Source: Nothophaeocryptopus gaeumannii (lineage: Eukaryota > Ascomycota > Dothideomycetes > Mycosphaerellales > Mycosphaerellaceae). From it: DNA of 64,000 nucleotides. This document shows positions 53,599 to 63,667 of this stretch, piece after piece. Where the stretch lies: the NCBI GenBank assembly GCA_031771865.1, contig JASISA010000010.1, forward strand, positions 1,984,001 to 2,048,000. The letters are read 5' to 3'. The notes under the pieces were generated by a model, which saw nothing but the letters and a program-made list of their open reading frames with translations, had not been told where the DNA came from and did not search any database. Both the position numbers and the translations under genes were made by a program. The stretch's first letter is position 1. Every line of letters begins with the position of its first letter.

Positions 53599-55274
53599 GT
53601 GATATATCACTGTGATCTTGGCAACGTTTTCCGATGCCCCTATTGCCTTGTGCACAATCCTCATTACCGAGAAGATGACGGGCCTCTCCATATCCTCTCC
53701 ACTACTAGCAGCACGGCCAGCAGCTACGAGTGCTGCGAGTGCGCCTACTGGAGCAGCTTCTGGAGCCTCTACGAGTGCTGCGAGTGCGCTTATTGGAGCT
53801 GGAGCCTCTAGTACATATACTGGCTTTCAAGGTTTCGGCACTACTCTTCGAACCGTGGTAACACCGTTCTTCAGCAGAATAAGTCACACAGCCGCAACAT
53901 TGGCAACGCTGGTATCGATCCCCTCAGTCCTAAGGCTTCTACCAACCGCAAGATCTCTCGTCCAGCTGCATCGCCAGCTCCTACGAGTGCGAGTGCGAGT
54001 GCACCACTATCTATCTCTTCATCCAAGGGCAAGGGCAAGGGTAAAGCCCAACGCCGAGAGATTCACTTTCGGTGCGAGGCTTTTACAGTGCTTGTCAATA
54101 TTCGTACGCCGAAGAACAAGAAGCAAAGGCTTCAGCGTTGTCAACTCCGGATGTTTGGCACTACGATGAACCGGAGCTTATACAAAGATGGCGACTGGAC
54201 GGCTTCTTTGATACTTATCAACATATGGTTGATATGCTGCCGAGCCGCAACGAAGACATGCGTAGGAACTGGCTCTATTCTACTGTTATTGTTCCGGCTG
54301 CTGGACCAACTTTACAGCAATGGTTGATACACCCGCATCAAGACTCCTTCCTTTGTGTATCTTTTGATGAGGATACCAACCAACCAATCCGCCCAGCAGA
54401 CACCAATCTACTATCGGATGACCTCGAAGAGATGCTATTGCCATTTCATCGCAGTCCATGGTCAGCATTGAATGCGACAGTCCATATCAAGGTGGTAATT
54501 CTCGTCAATCGGGTCAGACGCTGGAATACGAAACCAGTCGGCCAACGCGGAATAGCGGATCAGGACGACAGTACTACGAGTCCAGCCAAATCTACTACGA
54601 GTGCTGCCAATGCGGATACGAGTGACCCGCTACACAATTCGCCGCCGGCCGCAGTCTTTCGCCGTGCGCAGTTGACTTCTTCAACGTTGGCATACGCGGC
54701 TCGCGAGGCTGCTGCGAGTGCTGCTACGAGTACTGCTGCGAGTGGACACAAACGCCAGGCCAGCAGTGAATTGTCGCCTCCATCACCTACTAAAGGCAAC
54801 GCTGGTCTATCGGTACGTCCTTATCGCATTCCGGCTGGTGCAGAGATCATTGATCTAACCAGCGAGGCTAGCGATCAATCAAGCAGTAGTTTTAGCTTTG
54901 ACTCGCCGAGTGAATGGTTCGTCAAGAAGGAACCCAAGGCTCCTATTGTTGAAGAAGATTATGAGGTCGTAGAACCAACTCGCGATACTTTTTCGGAGAG
55001 GCTGGATACTATTATTGAGCAGACGGAGGTGTCGTTGTTTGTTGAGGAGGCTATACAGCAGCAAGTCGCTGCTCCGCTGGAGCAGGTAGAATCAGTGCCT
55101 GTTGCTGAACCAACACCTCCAACAACTGTAGCTGAACCAGCACCTCCAACAACTGTAGCTGATCCAGCACCTCCAATACTTGCTGAACCAGCCCAGACGC
55201 ATATCAAGAAGCCAAGGAAGAAGCTGGTTGTGGAGCCGTCAACGCGGAAGACAAGGTCGATGAAGGGTAATTAA
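53599..55274 (+). pseudogene. Second rightward ORF of the transposon, frameshifted
   Basis: Unrecognised accessory protein. Only the last 1.2 kb (from about 54100) is one clean frame, with STPDVWHYDEPELIQRWRLD, GFFDTYQHMVDMLPSRNEDM, NWLYSTVIVPAAGPTLQQWL, an Ala/Ser-rich middle, AGAEIIDLTSEASDQSSSSF (a SUMO-interaction-like motif) and a repeated (V/T)AEPxPPTTV Pro-rich tail ending in a basic KKPRKKLVVEP block. Upstream, coding-like sequence sits in two other frames: an Ala/Ser-rich one with STYTGFQGFGTTLRT, then SNRGNTVLQQNKSHSRNIGN and SISSSKGKGKGKAQRREIHF, so at least two indels (near 53840 and 54125). A start near 53599 (IYHCDLGNVFRCPYCLVHNP) is possible but unproven. The CGAGTG motif recurs inside and encodes Thr/Ala-Ser-Ala-Ala-Ser runs. 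Confidence 0.6.
53720..53790 (+). repeat. Two-copy in-frame repeat built on TACGAGTGCTGCGAGTGCG
   Basis: TACGAGTGCTGCGAGTGCG occurs at about 53725 and again at about 53771, each followed by C(C/T)TA(C/T)TGGAGC. Motif copies are inside coding sequence. Confidence 0.9.
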
Positions 55275-55359
55275 TTTCTTTAGTTGGTAGATATATCTCG
55301 TATGTAGGAATGGAGTTCAGGTTCAGGCACTCGCAGCACTCGTATTTTGACACTGCTAT

Positions 55360-56039
55360 CTAGTACCAAGGTTTGCCGGTAGTCTTGTCTACCAAGCTAC
55401 TCTCAAAGGCGCCGAGACGAAAGCCCACAAAGCCAGCACGACGAGCAGCCTCCATCTCAGTGTCAAGACTAGACACTTTAGCCTCAATGGCAACCAAACG
55501 AGCCTCCAAATCAGTAACCTTAGTCTTTAGGCTCTCGTTCTCAGCACGCAGACCAGCAGTCTCTCCACTCGCAGCACTCACAGCACTCGCAGGCTCGACA
55601 AGCACACCACCTTCGTCGACATCCTCCATCTCCTCATCTTCATCTTCATCTTCGTCTTCATCTTCAGCCTTGGCTTCATTGGCAAGGCAGCCAGACTTTC
55701 CATGCCGCTTGCAAGGCACACGCAAGATCTCCACGGTCTTTGAACACCATACAGGGCTGCGGATTCTTCTTGCACTCGCACCACGGGCAAGGGGATAGAG
55801 CGGCTTTGCCTACGAGTGTGTCTGCGAGTAGATTCAAATAGCTACGAGTCAATTAACTCACCTTCATTAGTCTCCATGATACGGCCAGCCGTATCAAACT
55901 TCCGCAAATTGTTCAAAGCTGACTTGCGCTCCTTGCTATTGGTAGACTCGCTGCTGGCTACCCACTCGTTCCATTGATAGTCTTCGACATGCCAGAAGTC
56001 GGTGGTGGTAGTAGTGGTTGGTTGGCGGAATTGAGACAT
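55360..56039 (-). pseudogene. Leftward transposon gene: Cys-cluster plus coiled-coil protein, frameshifted
   Basis: Exon 1 is 55862-56039 (ATG 56039: DFWHVEDYQWNEWVASSEST, then SALNNLRKFDTAGRIMETNE). A 52-base intron (55810-55861, GTGAGT...CACTCGTAG) rejoins in phase to KAALSPCPWCECKKNPQPC, a Cys cluster. One base later the better frame changes near 55740: ILRVPCKRHGKSGCLANEAK continues the Cys pattern and runs to 55360 through a long Asp/Glu stretch, then a heptad-like coiled coil (AGLRAENESLKTKVTDLEAR, KVSSLDTEMEAARRAGFVGF). The combined Cys spacing suggests a zinc-binding DNA- or protein-binding module next to a dimerising coiled coil. Function unknown; a transposon accessory or regulatory factor is a guess. 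Confidence 0.6.
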
Positions 56040-56119
56040 CGCGGCAGTAGTATTCTTGTAGTTTTGACGGGGAGAATGTTGATGTAGCTAAGATAGTAAG
56101 CAAAGGAAAAGAAAAAGTA

Positions 56120-56280
56120 GATATACGAGTGCTGCGAGTGAAAAGGACAATAGTAGTACTTACAATAGCATCAGTTCAAAATAGCAATACGGCCTACGCA
56201 GCCTGCTATTGTCCAGCTATGACTGCTTCATAACAACAGCAAGCCGCGCAGGCCGTCTGCGAGTGTGCTGCGAGTGTTTT
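56120..56280 (-). repeat. Right subterminal CACTCG motif cluster (inverted)
   Basis: Four CGAGTG copies (TACGAGTGCTGCGAGTGA near 56125; TGCGAGTGTGCTGCGAGTG near 56260) in the orientation opposite to the left subterminal copies. Confidence 0.85.
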
Positions 56281-56370
56281 AGGCGATAGCGACGCCTGTA
56301 TAGATGAGAAAGGGCCATATTAGTGTAACTGAGGTTGGTAGATTTGAGGTCAAAGTAACGTGACACTATG

Positions 56371-56408
56371 AAGTTGATATGACCCTTAGTCATGAACAGG
56401 GCTCTGCC
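56371..56408 (-). repeat. Right terminal inverted repeat, 38 bp
   Basis: Begins AAGTTGATAT, ends AGGGCTCTGCC; exact reverse complement of 51623-51660. Confidence 0.97.
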
Positions 56409-56412
56409 AGAT
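56409..56412. repeat. Target-site duplication AGAT (right)
   Basis: AGAT directly after the right inverted repeat, matching 51619-51622. Confidence 0.8.
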
Positions 56413-56830
56413 CGACGTCAGCTCAATCAATTCTCCAGCCAATTATTGACCTGGACATCAACCACGCTTTGCTTCATCTCCCAAGCAAGGAAGGGTCAGG
56501 CTTCTCTTCCGGATGATCATCCGTGCCAGGTGACAACGACTGGACGTGGCGGCGCCTCAGATTGAACATGATACTCTCCTAGCACTATTAAGCCCTACTA
56601 AAACGATGATCTGAATGCATGTCACTGCAGGATACCACCTCTAATGGGCAGATTCGGCTATCTTGCATTGGGTAACGAACTCACCGGCTCGGACGACTGC
56701 ACAGAAAGGGAAGGTTGTTTGCTAGATTCACCACTATTCGAGTACTACTATGGCCTGGCATGGAGTACATAACAAGGCCGCGGTCCTCGCCGACAGTCTG
56801 CTGGACAGATTCGACAATATTTGTGACAAG
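56413..56830. other. Intergenic between the transposon and RNase T2
   Basis: About 420 bases, the RNase T2 upstream region. An in-frame extension of the RNase T2 frame starts at ATG 56750 but would bury the signal peptide. Nothing else supported. Confidence 0.4.
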
Positions 56831-58118
56831 ATGCCTTCAGTCAGAACTGCTTCCCGCGTCGCGCTTTCTGCCTTGGCGGCTGCTCAGTCGGTCCTGGGGG
56901 TTGGACTTCAGAGCCCAGTTGATAGACGGAACTCTTTGGGAGCATCAGCTACTTGCAACAGCCCACAATTATCTTGCCAGAACACCACCGCTCAGAGCAA
57001 TCTCTGCTGTTTCAATGCACCTGGAGGAGCTCTACTCCAAACACAGTTCTGGGACACCGATCCCGTCGTTGGCCCTTCCGATAGCTGGACCATTCACGGA
57101 CTTTGGCCTGACAACTGCGATGGCACTTACGAAGCGAGCTGTGACGACAAGCGTGCCTATACGAACATCACCGATATCTTGAAGTCCGCAGGCAAGCAGG
57201 ATCTTTTGGACTATATGAACACCTACTGGCTCAGCAACAGCGGCTCACCCGAGACGTTCTGGGAGGTGAGATGTTCACTCATCGATGACGATGAAGACTT
57301 TTGCTAATAATTTACAGCATGAATGGGGCAAGCATGGTACCTGCATTTCCACTCTGGACCCGGACTGCTACACAAGCTACCAGCCAACAGAAGAGGTCCC
57401 AGACTTCTTTCAAAAAGTCGTTGACCTGTTCAAGGGACTTCCAACCTACACGTGGCTCGCGGACGCCGGCATCACTCCATCTGACACCAAGACCTACACT
57501 CTGTCGGAGATGCAGTCAGCGCTGTCTAAGAACTTCGGCGGAAGGACTCCCTACCTGGGTTGCTCATCTGGCACTCTCAGCGAGCTGTGGTACTTCTACA
57601 ACGTCCGTGGCTCGGTTCAGACAGGCGACTTCGTTCCAGTTGATACTCTGACAAAGTCAACTTGCCCAAGCAATGGCATCGTGTACAAGCCCAAGAGCTC
57701 GAGTGGATCGCCTACATCCACAACGACGACCGGTGGCTCTCAGCCAACCAGCTCGCCGGGCACTCCATTCTCCGGATCTGGTTATCTGAACGTTGTCACA
57801 GGCGGTAGCCAGGAAGGCTGCATCATCTCAGCTGGAACCTGGTACACATCTGGCACCTGCGCGACTTTCTCCGCTTCCTCTTCAGGCGATGGCTTTACCC
57901 TCACCTCATCGAAGGGCAACTGCGGTGTCTCGTCTGGTGCTCTTACGTGCGGCTCTGGCGTTTCGAGCACGGTCTTTACCGCCAGCGGCAGCACATTGCA
58001 GTACAGCAACTCTAATGCATTCTCAGCCGACTCCACACCAAGCGGCTCGACGCAGGTCAAGGTGTACTCGGGCGGGAGCCATTCGACCGCGTTGACGATC
58101 CAATGGCAGAGCAAATAG
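56831..58118 (+). CDS. Secreted ribonuclease T2
   Basis: Acid endoribonuclease cleaving RNA via 2',3'-cyclic phosphates, secreted or vacuolar. Two exons: 56831-57265 and 57318-58118 (52-base intron, GTGAGA...TTACAG); 411 residues. A signal peptide follows ATG 56831 (RVALSALAAAQSVLGVG). Both active-site blocks are intact: CAS1 SWTIHGLWPDNCDG and CAS2 FWE|HEWGKHGTC, the intron falling exactly inside CAS2, so correct splicing is required for activity. Many Cys (CNSPQLSCQNTTAQSNLCC) for disulfides. A Ser/Thr/Gly linker (SSGSPTSTTTTGGSQ) leads to a C-terminal beta-rich domain (GYLNVVTGGSQEGCIISAGT), found in several fungal RNase T2 enzymes. The ATG at 56750 is rejected because it would bury the signal peptide. 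It lies just outside the transposon. Confidence 0.95.
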
Positions 58119-58206
58119 ATTATGAAAGATGATAGAGAATAGACTTCAGTTGAATGCCTACATATTCACGTTGTTCGCCCCTAGAGTTAGGTAGGCATGC
58201 AAGTGA

Positions 58207-59351
58207 ATGAGCACTGACCATCGCAGCTCGGCACTGTCTGTGCGTAGGTCTTCGGGAGCTTCAACTTCGACACAATCCCTCGCCACCAATCTCCTCTTCA
58301 ACACGACCATTGATCAACAACGCAAACACTTCGACTCGAATCAAGACTTTCGTCCTCACTACAACTACCAACTGCCACTCAGCACAATAGGCGTCCCCAC
58401 ATCCTCGAGACGCATCCCAAATGCCGACCAACCTCCTCGACCTAACCCCCGCGAGATCCGCGACATTATTTGGTCCTACGCCTTAGCCAAAGTGCCAACA
58501 CCAGCTTACGGCATCTCTATCAGCCCAGGCGTCTCACCAAAAGGCCTTCCTAAAGGCAAGCTGGGCATTACCATCGTCGGTCACCGCGAGTGCTGGGAGA
58601 AAGAGACGAAATGTCGGGGCTGTGCAGGACCCGGCCGACTGAATGTTGTTGATGTTCAGTGCCTCGTCGAGTCTCCAAGTCGTCTAGGCAGTCTCCCTGC
58701 CCTGCTCCTCGCCTCTAAGTCGGTCCATCGCGAGGCTCTACCCATCCTCTACAATCAGAATGAAGTTCTCTTCCGCTACAAATATTCGCCTGAGGGAGAT
58801 TATGACTGCGAGCCGCTGTCGAGAACCTCGAGCGCTTTAGTAAAGTACCAGCGCACGTCCGCAAACTTCTCCGAAGCATCACCATCGTCTCTCAGATCCA
58901 CGACATGTTCCACACCATCAAACGCTCCTGCTAACAACCCTCCACCCACTCCCGGACTAACACCAGTCGTCCCACCATCACCGCCACCTCTCTATACTCT
59001 GCCACCACCTCTAACACCCTCTCCCCTCATCTCCGCGGATTCGATCCAAGGCGGGATCACCTCCGACGTCAATCGTGAGAGACTGTTCGCTGAGGACTTC
59101 GACTTTCCTCTTTGGAACACTCTGCTGCATCAATATATTTGGAATCTCCAGTAAGTCCCAAGACCATCCCTGCCAACCACAAGCCTTCAGACTCCACTAT
59201 CGAGGACTTTAAGACGCTCGAGGAGATGGCCGTGGAGGAAGATGGGAAGTATGGTGGTGTTAATATCGATGAGGTCGTAACGAGAGGGTATGGGGATCAT
59301 GGGTATGATGGGGAGGATGGGGGGGAAGGAGGAAGGATAGTTGATGAGTAG
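58207..59351 (+). pseudogene. 2EXR/F-box-like fungal protein with apparent frameshift
   Basis: From ATG 58207 the frame gives a disordered Ser-rich leader, then a domain of the type common in fungal F-box/2EXR-like proteins: NPREIRDIIWSYALAKVPTP, then LPALLLASKSVHREALPILY and NQNEVLFRYKYSPEGDY. After about 58811 this frame turns into low-complexity Pro/Ser sequence, while one frame over the expected helix-rich continuation appears: AAVENLERFSKVPAHVRKLL, then RSITIVSQIHDMFHTIKR, ending at a stop soon after (about 58935). The frame of that segment is open again near 59112-59351 (KTIPANHKPSDSTIEDFKTL). I find no intron that fits. Either a one-base deletion near 58811 plus further decay, or sequence error. 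The broken state is likely but not certain. Confidence 0.5.
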
Positions 59352-59666
59352 AGTATGAGAGAGAATGGAATTGGTTTAATACCAGGGCACTGGAATGGCG
59401 TGGCGCGTGTTGAGAGTTAGGTCCTGGATTTCGTTGGAACTTGGGCTGTATGAGTATTAATTCAGTGAACTACTTTCTTCAATAATTCGTTTTATCTTGT
59501 TCACTTTTTCTCACTGTGCATGGAACCGCCAAATAAATCCCTTCTGAGCTATGATGTTCTCAAGACAAGTCTGTAATGCTCCGACTCGTCTTTTATCACA
59601 ATGCTTCCCAGCGTAACGACGTGGCAGTCCACACTAATGTCCCTCCCAGCCAGGGACTTGCAACGC
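59352..59666. other. Intergenic, convergent
   Basis: About 315 bases between convergent genes. No feature seen. Confidence 0.4.
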
Positions 59667-61372
59667 CTACGACGGCACCCATCGACTCCTCCCTCTAATC
59701 CTCTCTCCAAAATAGAAGAAAACCAACGGCACAGGCGCCAAAACCAACGCAAACCCAGCAAGCAAAGTCGTAGCCCAAGGAACACCCAGCTGCGCATAAA
59801 TACTCGTCGCGAACACCGGGAACGCACTCGCAAACATACTCCTCATAAACGTATTCGCCGCCACAGCCGAATTCGCATTAATCCCATAACAATCCACAAT
59901 ATAATTCAGCCCCTGCATATTAATCAAAATGATTCCAACCCCAATCGGCACACCCGCGATAATCTGCGGCCAGGCATTCGGATGCTCCGTAGGCGAGCTC
60001 GTCCACGCGAACCAGAGGATACCGATAGGAAGGCAAGCGGCACCGATCATCATGAGGAGAAGTCTCGTCTCTTGGGTACGGCCGGCGGCTGGGTTGGGTG
60101 CGAGACGGGAGTTGATGGTGAAGGAGATGAGCATGCCGCCGAGGATGCAGCCGATGAGGATGGAGATGAGGGGAAGACCAGCTTGGGTTGGACCCCAGCC
60201 GCGTTCGCGGGCGAAGGACATTGGGTAGGCGAGGAAGAAGTTGTACATGAGACCTGGGAGGGGTGTTAGCTGAACGATGCTTGTAAAGGTTTGAATGGCG
60301 CATACCGAAGACGACGGAGATGTAGATTGACATGAAAAGGAGAATGGGTTCGAGGACCAGCATCTTCGCTGGCCGGGCAAGGAACCTATCCAGCAGGTCT
60401 CTGAAGCTGCTTTCGGCTTCCTCAGATCTAGATCGATATGTCAGCCTTACATCCACTCCGCTTTGAGCTTTGTTTACATCCTTTGAACGGAAAGCCCAGT
60501 TCTGGGTCATGTGCCTCATGCGCTTGGCTCGCTGCGCGAGCAGGACGGGAGAGTAGGTCTCAGTCATGACCGGAAATGTGATCAATGCAACGCCAAGAGA
60601 CACAATCGCTGTAACATATGGAATCCATCTCCAGCCGAGGGAGCTTTGCACAATGATCGATCCAATCTGAAAAGGTCAGCTACACTCAGCATTGGCAGAC
60701 AGCGTGTCGACTTACGATAGGACCAAGGATAGGACCAATCATCAAGAACGTCCCAGTAGCAGGCATAGCAAAACCACGCTGCTTCGGCGTCCAAATATCC
60801 GCCAGCGTTCCGCTCAAGATCGCCGACGGAGCGGCACCCCATGCACCCTGCAAGAACCGGAAGATGAAGATCGATGCCAGACCCTGAGCCTGACCGACAG
60901 GTATCTGCAGAATTGCAAAGCCAATGTATCCGATCAGAAGCGGCTTCTTTCTGCCAAACCGCTCACTGATCGGTCCAAAGATGATAGGACCCAGAGCAAA
61001 CCCCATCATGAAGAGGGAGGTAGATCCAAACACCATCGTCTCAACAGGTACGTTGAATTCTTTCGAAGTGACTTGCGCTGCAGCACTCATGACTGACGAT
61101 GAGAATGTCGTGGTGAGCACATAGAGTGCCACGGACATGGTGACTAGCCATTTTCGCCAGTCTGGTAGGTTCTGAGGGTTGCCTTTATCGTCAGGTCCAT
61201 ACCAGTCTACAATGAAAGTCTTGTCTTTGATCTTCTCCAGTATCCTCTCCTCCAACGTCGGGTCGACTTCCGTAGACGAGCTTGACGATGAGAAAGATGT
61301 GTAGGAGCTCGCTGGGCCTTTTCGGTCGTCAGGTGGTGGAAGAAGGGCAGACTCCTCTGTAGGTAAAGCCAT
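59667..61372 (-). CDS. MFS multidrug/polyamine exporter (DHA1 family)
   Basis: Proton antiporter with 12 predicted helices, 534 residues. Three exons: 60716-61372, 60306-60666 and 59667-60253, joined in phase (GTAAGT, GTATGC donors; TTCAG, CCCAG acceptors). Seen: an N-terminal cytoplasmic tail with VDWYGPDDKGNPQNLPDWRK, typical of DHA1 exporters, then SLFMMGFALGPIIFGPISER and FGRKKPLLIGY (MFS motif A), a second helix set LQGAWGAAPSAILSGTLADI, motif C GTFLMIGPILGPI, PVMTETYSPVLLAQRAKRMR in the central loop, and MYNFFLAYPMSFARERGW with a last-helix region FGERIRGRSRWVPS. Close to fungal TPO/FLU1-type drug or polyamine exporters; the substrate is unknown. An in-frame upstream extension to 61720 is rejected as non-conserved-looking; the ATG at 61372 (MALPTEESALLPP) is used. 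Confidence 0.9.
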
Positions 61373-62462
61373 CGTTGAGAAGTCCAAGATATCGTCTGGA
61401 TCAGCTTCAATTCGTTCGTGAAGGTGTGAAGAAGTAGCAAAAGATCTAGGACCAGAGTCAAACTGGCGAGAGAAGCAACGAGTAGTCGCTTCAACGTGAG
61501 AGAAAGGGAGCATCAGTGGTACGAACGGTAATTGAAAGTACAAGGGTTCACAGACCAGATCGAGCCAACTTACATGGACGGCGACTACACATGAGCAAAC
61601 ACATGTCGCTCCGCGAGTCCGCCATAGCAGGCCTTCTACGATAGAGGTTTCGGAAACCTTTGGTGAACGTCGGCTTTCTCCAGCAGGTCTTCGAACAGTC
61701 TCATGGCTGGTGTAGGGCACGGCGGAGGGGGCGAAACGGAGACTTCAATGGCCGCAGGGGTCTGATCTATGATCTTCACGGGGTAGTTAGTCTCGTGGGA
61801 GGTCGCTGTGGCGCCTTCGCACCGGTCTCCCGACGTCTCGGTGATCGATGCCGGGTCTCAAGTCGCCAGCGCGAGGCTGGCATGAGAATTAGCCGGGGAG
61901 ACGTCAACAGGCCTGGCAATGTGCCGTTTCGAGAACTAGACGAAGCGTTCCCATATTCATGTTGAGGTGGAAGGAGGAAAGGAGCTGGCAAAGCAGCGGA
62001 TTTTGTACGCCGCAAAGTGAGGCCATGAACTAGCGTCCAGATTACCGAGCGAATCACAGACCATGAAGTTCCAGGAGCGCCCTGGTGGCTCTCCAGACAT
62101 CACTGAAATATCGTGATGAAGGACCTGTCGAGGTCGCTCTCGGTGCGGTGATTGCGAATGAAGATAGGGCACTCATATGTGTTGAACAACTTGTTCATTC
62201 GATTGTATATCGATTATTGTCGAAGATGTACCGAAAGCTGAACACAACATCCACAGTATACGATGTGGAACTCACTTTCCGTATGTCAATCGTGCGATCA
62301 TCTTTACAACCTCTTCAGGCACAACCTCGCTTCACTCGAAGACTTCAAGTGGCGCTCTGTGATTGCAGTCCGCAGATTGCGATACACGTGAACATCAATG
62401 ATAACATGAAGAGCGCGTGTGCAAATCGATCTCGATGCTGTTGATACTCATTACATAGCCCA
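61373..62462. other. Intergenic, about 1.1 kb
   Basis: MFS exporter promoter and aldo-keto reductase 3' flank. Frames such as 61660-61965 and 62085-62444 lack motifs. Nothing supported. Confidence 0.4.
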
Positions 62463-63667
62463 TCAAACCTCAGCCCAGCCTGAACAAGCATCAATAGCCT
62501 TCGACTTAGCAACCCACTTCGTCGGCGCAGCAGTCATCATCATCACACCCGGCTTGCCAGTGATATGCGGATCCTCCCCGAAGATGCTTCCAGGATACCC
62601 AGCATCAAACGGCACGATGCTCTCAATGTAGTCGATTTGCTCTTTGGTAAGCTTGATCTTCAGAGCTTGCACATTGTCTAGCATGTTCTCAATTTTCCTC
62701 GTACCGACGATTGGGAAGACGTAGGGAGTCTTCTGGAAAAGCCAAGCAAGAGCGATGGCGGTGGGAGACTCGATGCCGTGTTCTTGAGCGACCTTCTCCA
62801 GAGCCTCAGACATGGCAATCTCCTTCTCAGTGCGATTCTCAGCACCACGTCCGCCCAGCTCGAGCTGCTTCTTTGTTCGGAATTTGCCTTGACCAATGGC
62901 ATCCCAGGGTGCGATGGCCATGCCAAATTGTCTGCACATGGGTACGATCTCTCGCTCCATGTCGCGGTACATGACGTTCCAGCGGCCTTGGTAGATGCAG
63001 AAAGGCGTCTTGCCGTGGTCGATAGCGTATGTGTTGGCTTGTGCAACCACCCAGGCAGGTGTGTTGCTGATGCCGAGGTACAGCACCTTTCCTTGCTCGA
63101 CAAGAATGTGAAGGCTGTCCATCATCTCCTTGATGTCGACTGTGTAGTCCCAGTAGTGAACGTAGAGGAGGTCGATGAAGTCGGTCTGGAGCTTGGCGAG
63201 ACTGTCGCGAACAGAGAGATGCAGTGATCGCTTGTTGTTTCCCATGTAGGCAACACGCGCGTTTGGCTCCTTGTCCCACTTCTTGTATTTGGTGTAGGGT
63301 GAAGTGAACTTCGTGGCGATGATCATACGATCACGGTTGCCTCGCTCCTTCATCCACTCGCCGATCCATTGCTCAGACTGCTCGTCTTGGTAGACATTTG
63401 CACTGGTACCCAGTCAGATGCGATCGTTGTATCAATTGTGAGATAGACTTACGTATCAATGAAATTCCCACCAGCCTCGACGAACGCATCAAGAAGCTGG
63501 AAGATACCCTTCTTGTTGGTCTCTCCCAGAATTTTGTTCCAGACGTCACCAAAGTTCATGCCTCCAAGCTGCAGAGGGCTGACCATCACACCTGCGCTGG
63601 GAGCAAGGCATCGGTATCGTCCAAGCTCAGTGGGCGCATCAGGCGCCATCTCGAGGTAAGAGCCCAT
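62463..63667 (-). CDS. Aldo-keto reductase, aryl-alcohol dehydrogenase type
   Basis: NADPH-dependent aldehyde/ketone reductase of the fungal aryl-alcohol dehydrogenase (AAD)/norsolorinic-acid-reductase-like branch; substrate not inferable. Exons: 63453-63667 and 62463-63402 with a 50-base intron (GTAAGT...TACCAG) rejoining GGNFIDT|ANVYQDEQSEQW; 384 residues. The catalytic tetrad is visible: Asp in NFIDTA, Tyr in NVY, Lys in IIATKFTSPY, His in LLYVHYWDYT. NADPH-site residues appear in WLFQKTPYVFPIVGTRKIEN, and FCIYQGRWNVMYRDMERE is the family's central segment. The ATG at 63667 gives MGSYLEMAPDAPTELGRYR. No gene-cluster partner of obvious pathway type is adjacent; the MFS exporter is about 1.1 kb away on the same strand. 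Confidence 0.93.

Larger units (their letters stand above)
51623..56408. mobile_element. Complete 4,786-bp DNA transposon with integrase-like transposase
   Basis: Class II element bounded by identical 38-bp inverted repeats and a 4-bp AGAT duplication. It carries a rightward integrase-core (DDE) transposase with an N-terminal helix-turn-helix, a second rightward ORF with a SUMO-interaction-like motif, and a leftward gene with a Cys cluster and coiled coil. I recognise the transposase as the type found with Clr5-like N-termini and 'integrase core' annotation in fungal genomes; 4-bp duplications also occur with integrase-like (for example GINGER) elements, but I cannot name the superfamily. All three reading frames carry frameshifts, so this copy looks non-autonomous, though its ends are perfect. 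A short motif, CACTCG(T/C)AG, is scattered through it in both orientations. Confidence 0.93.

Noticed and set aside
61373..61720. N-terminal extension of the MFS exporter
   Set aside because: The extra 116 residues look non-coding; DHA1 exporters normally begin with a short cytoplasmic tail like that from 61372.
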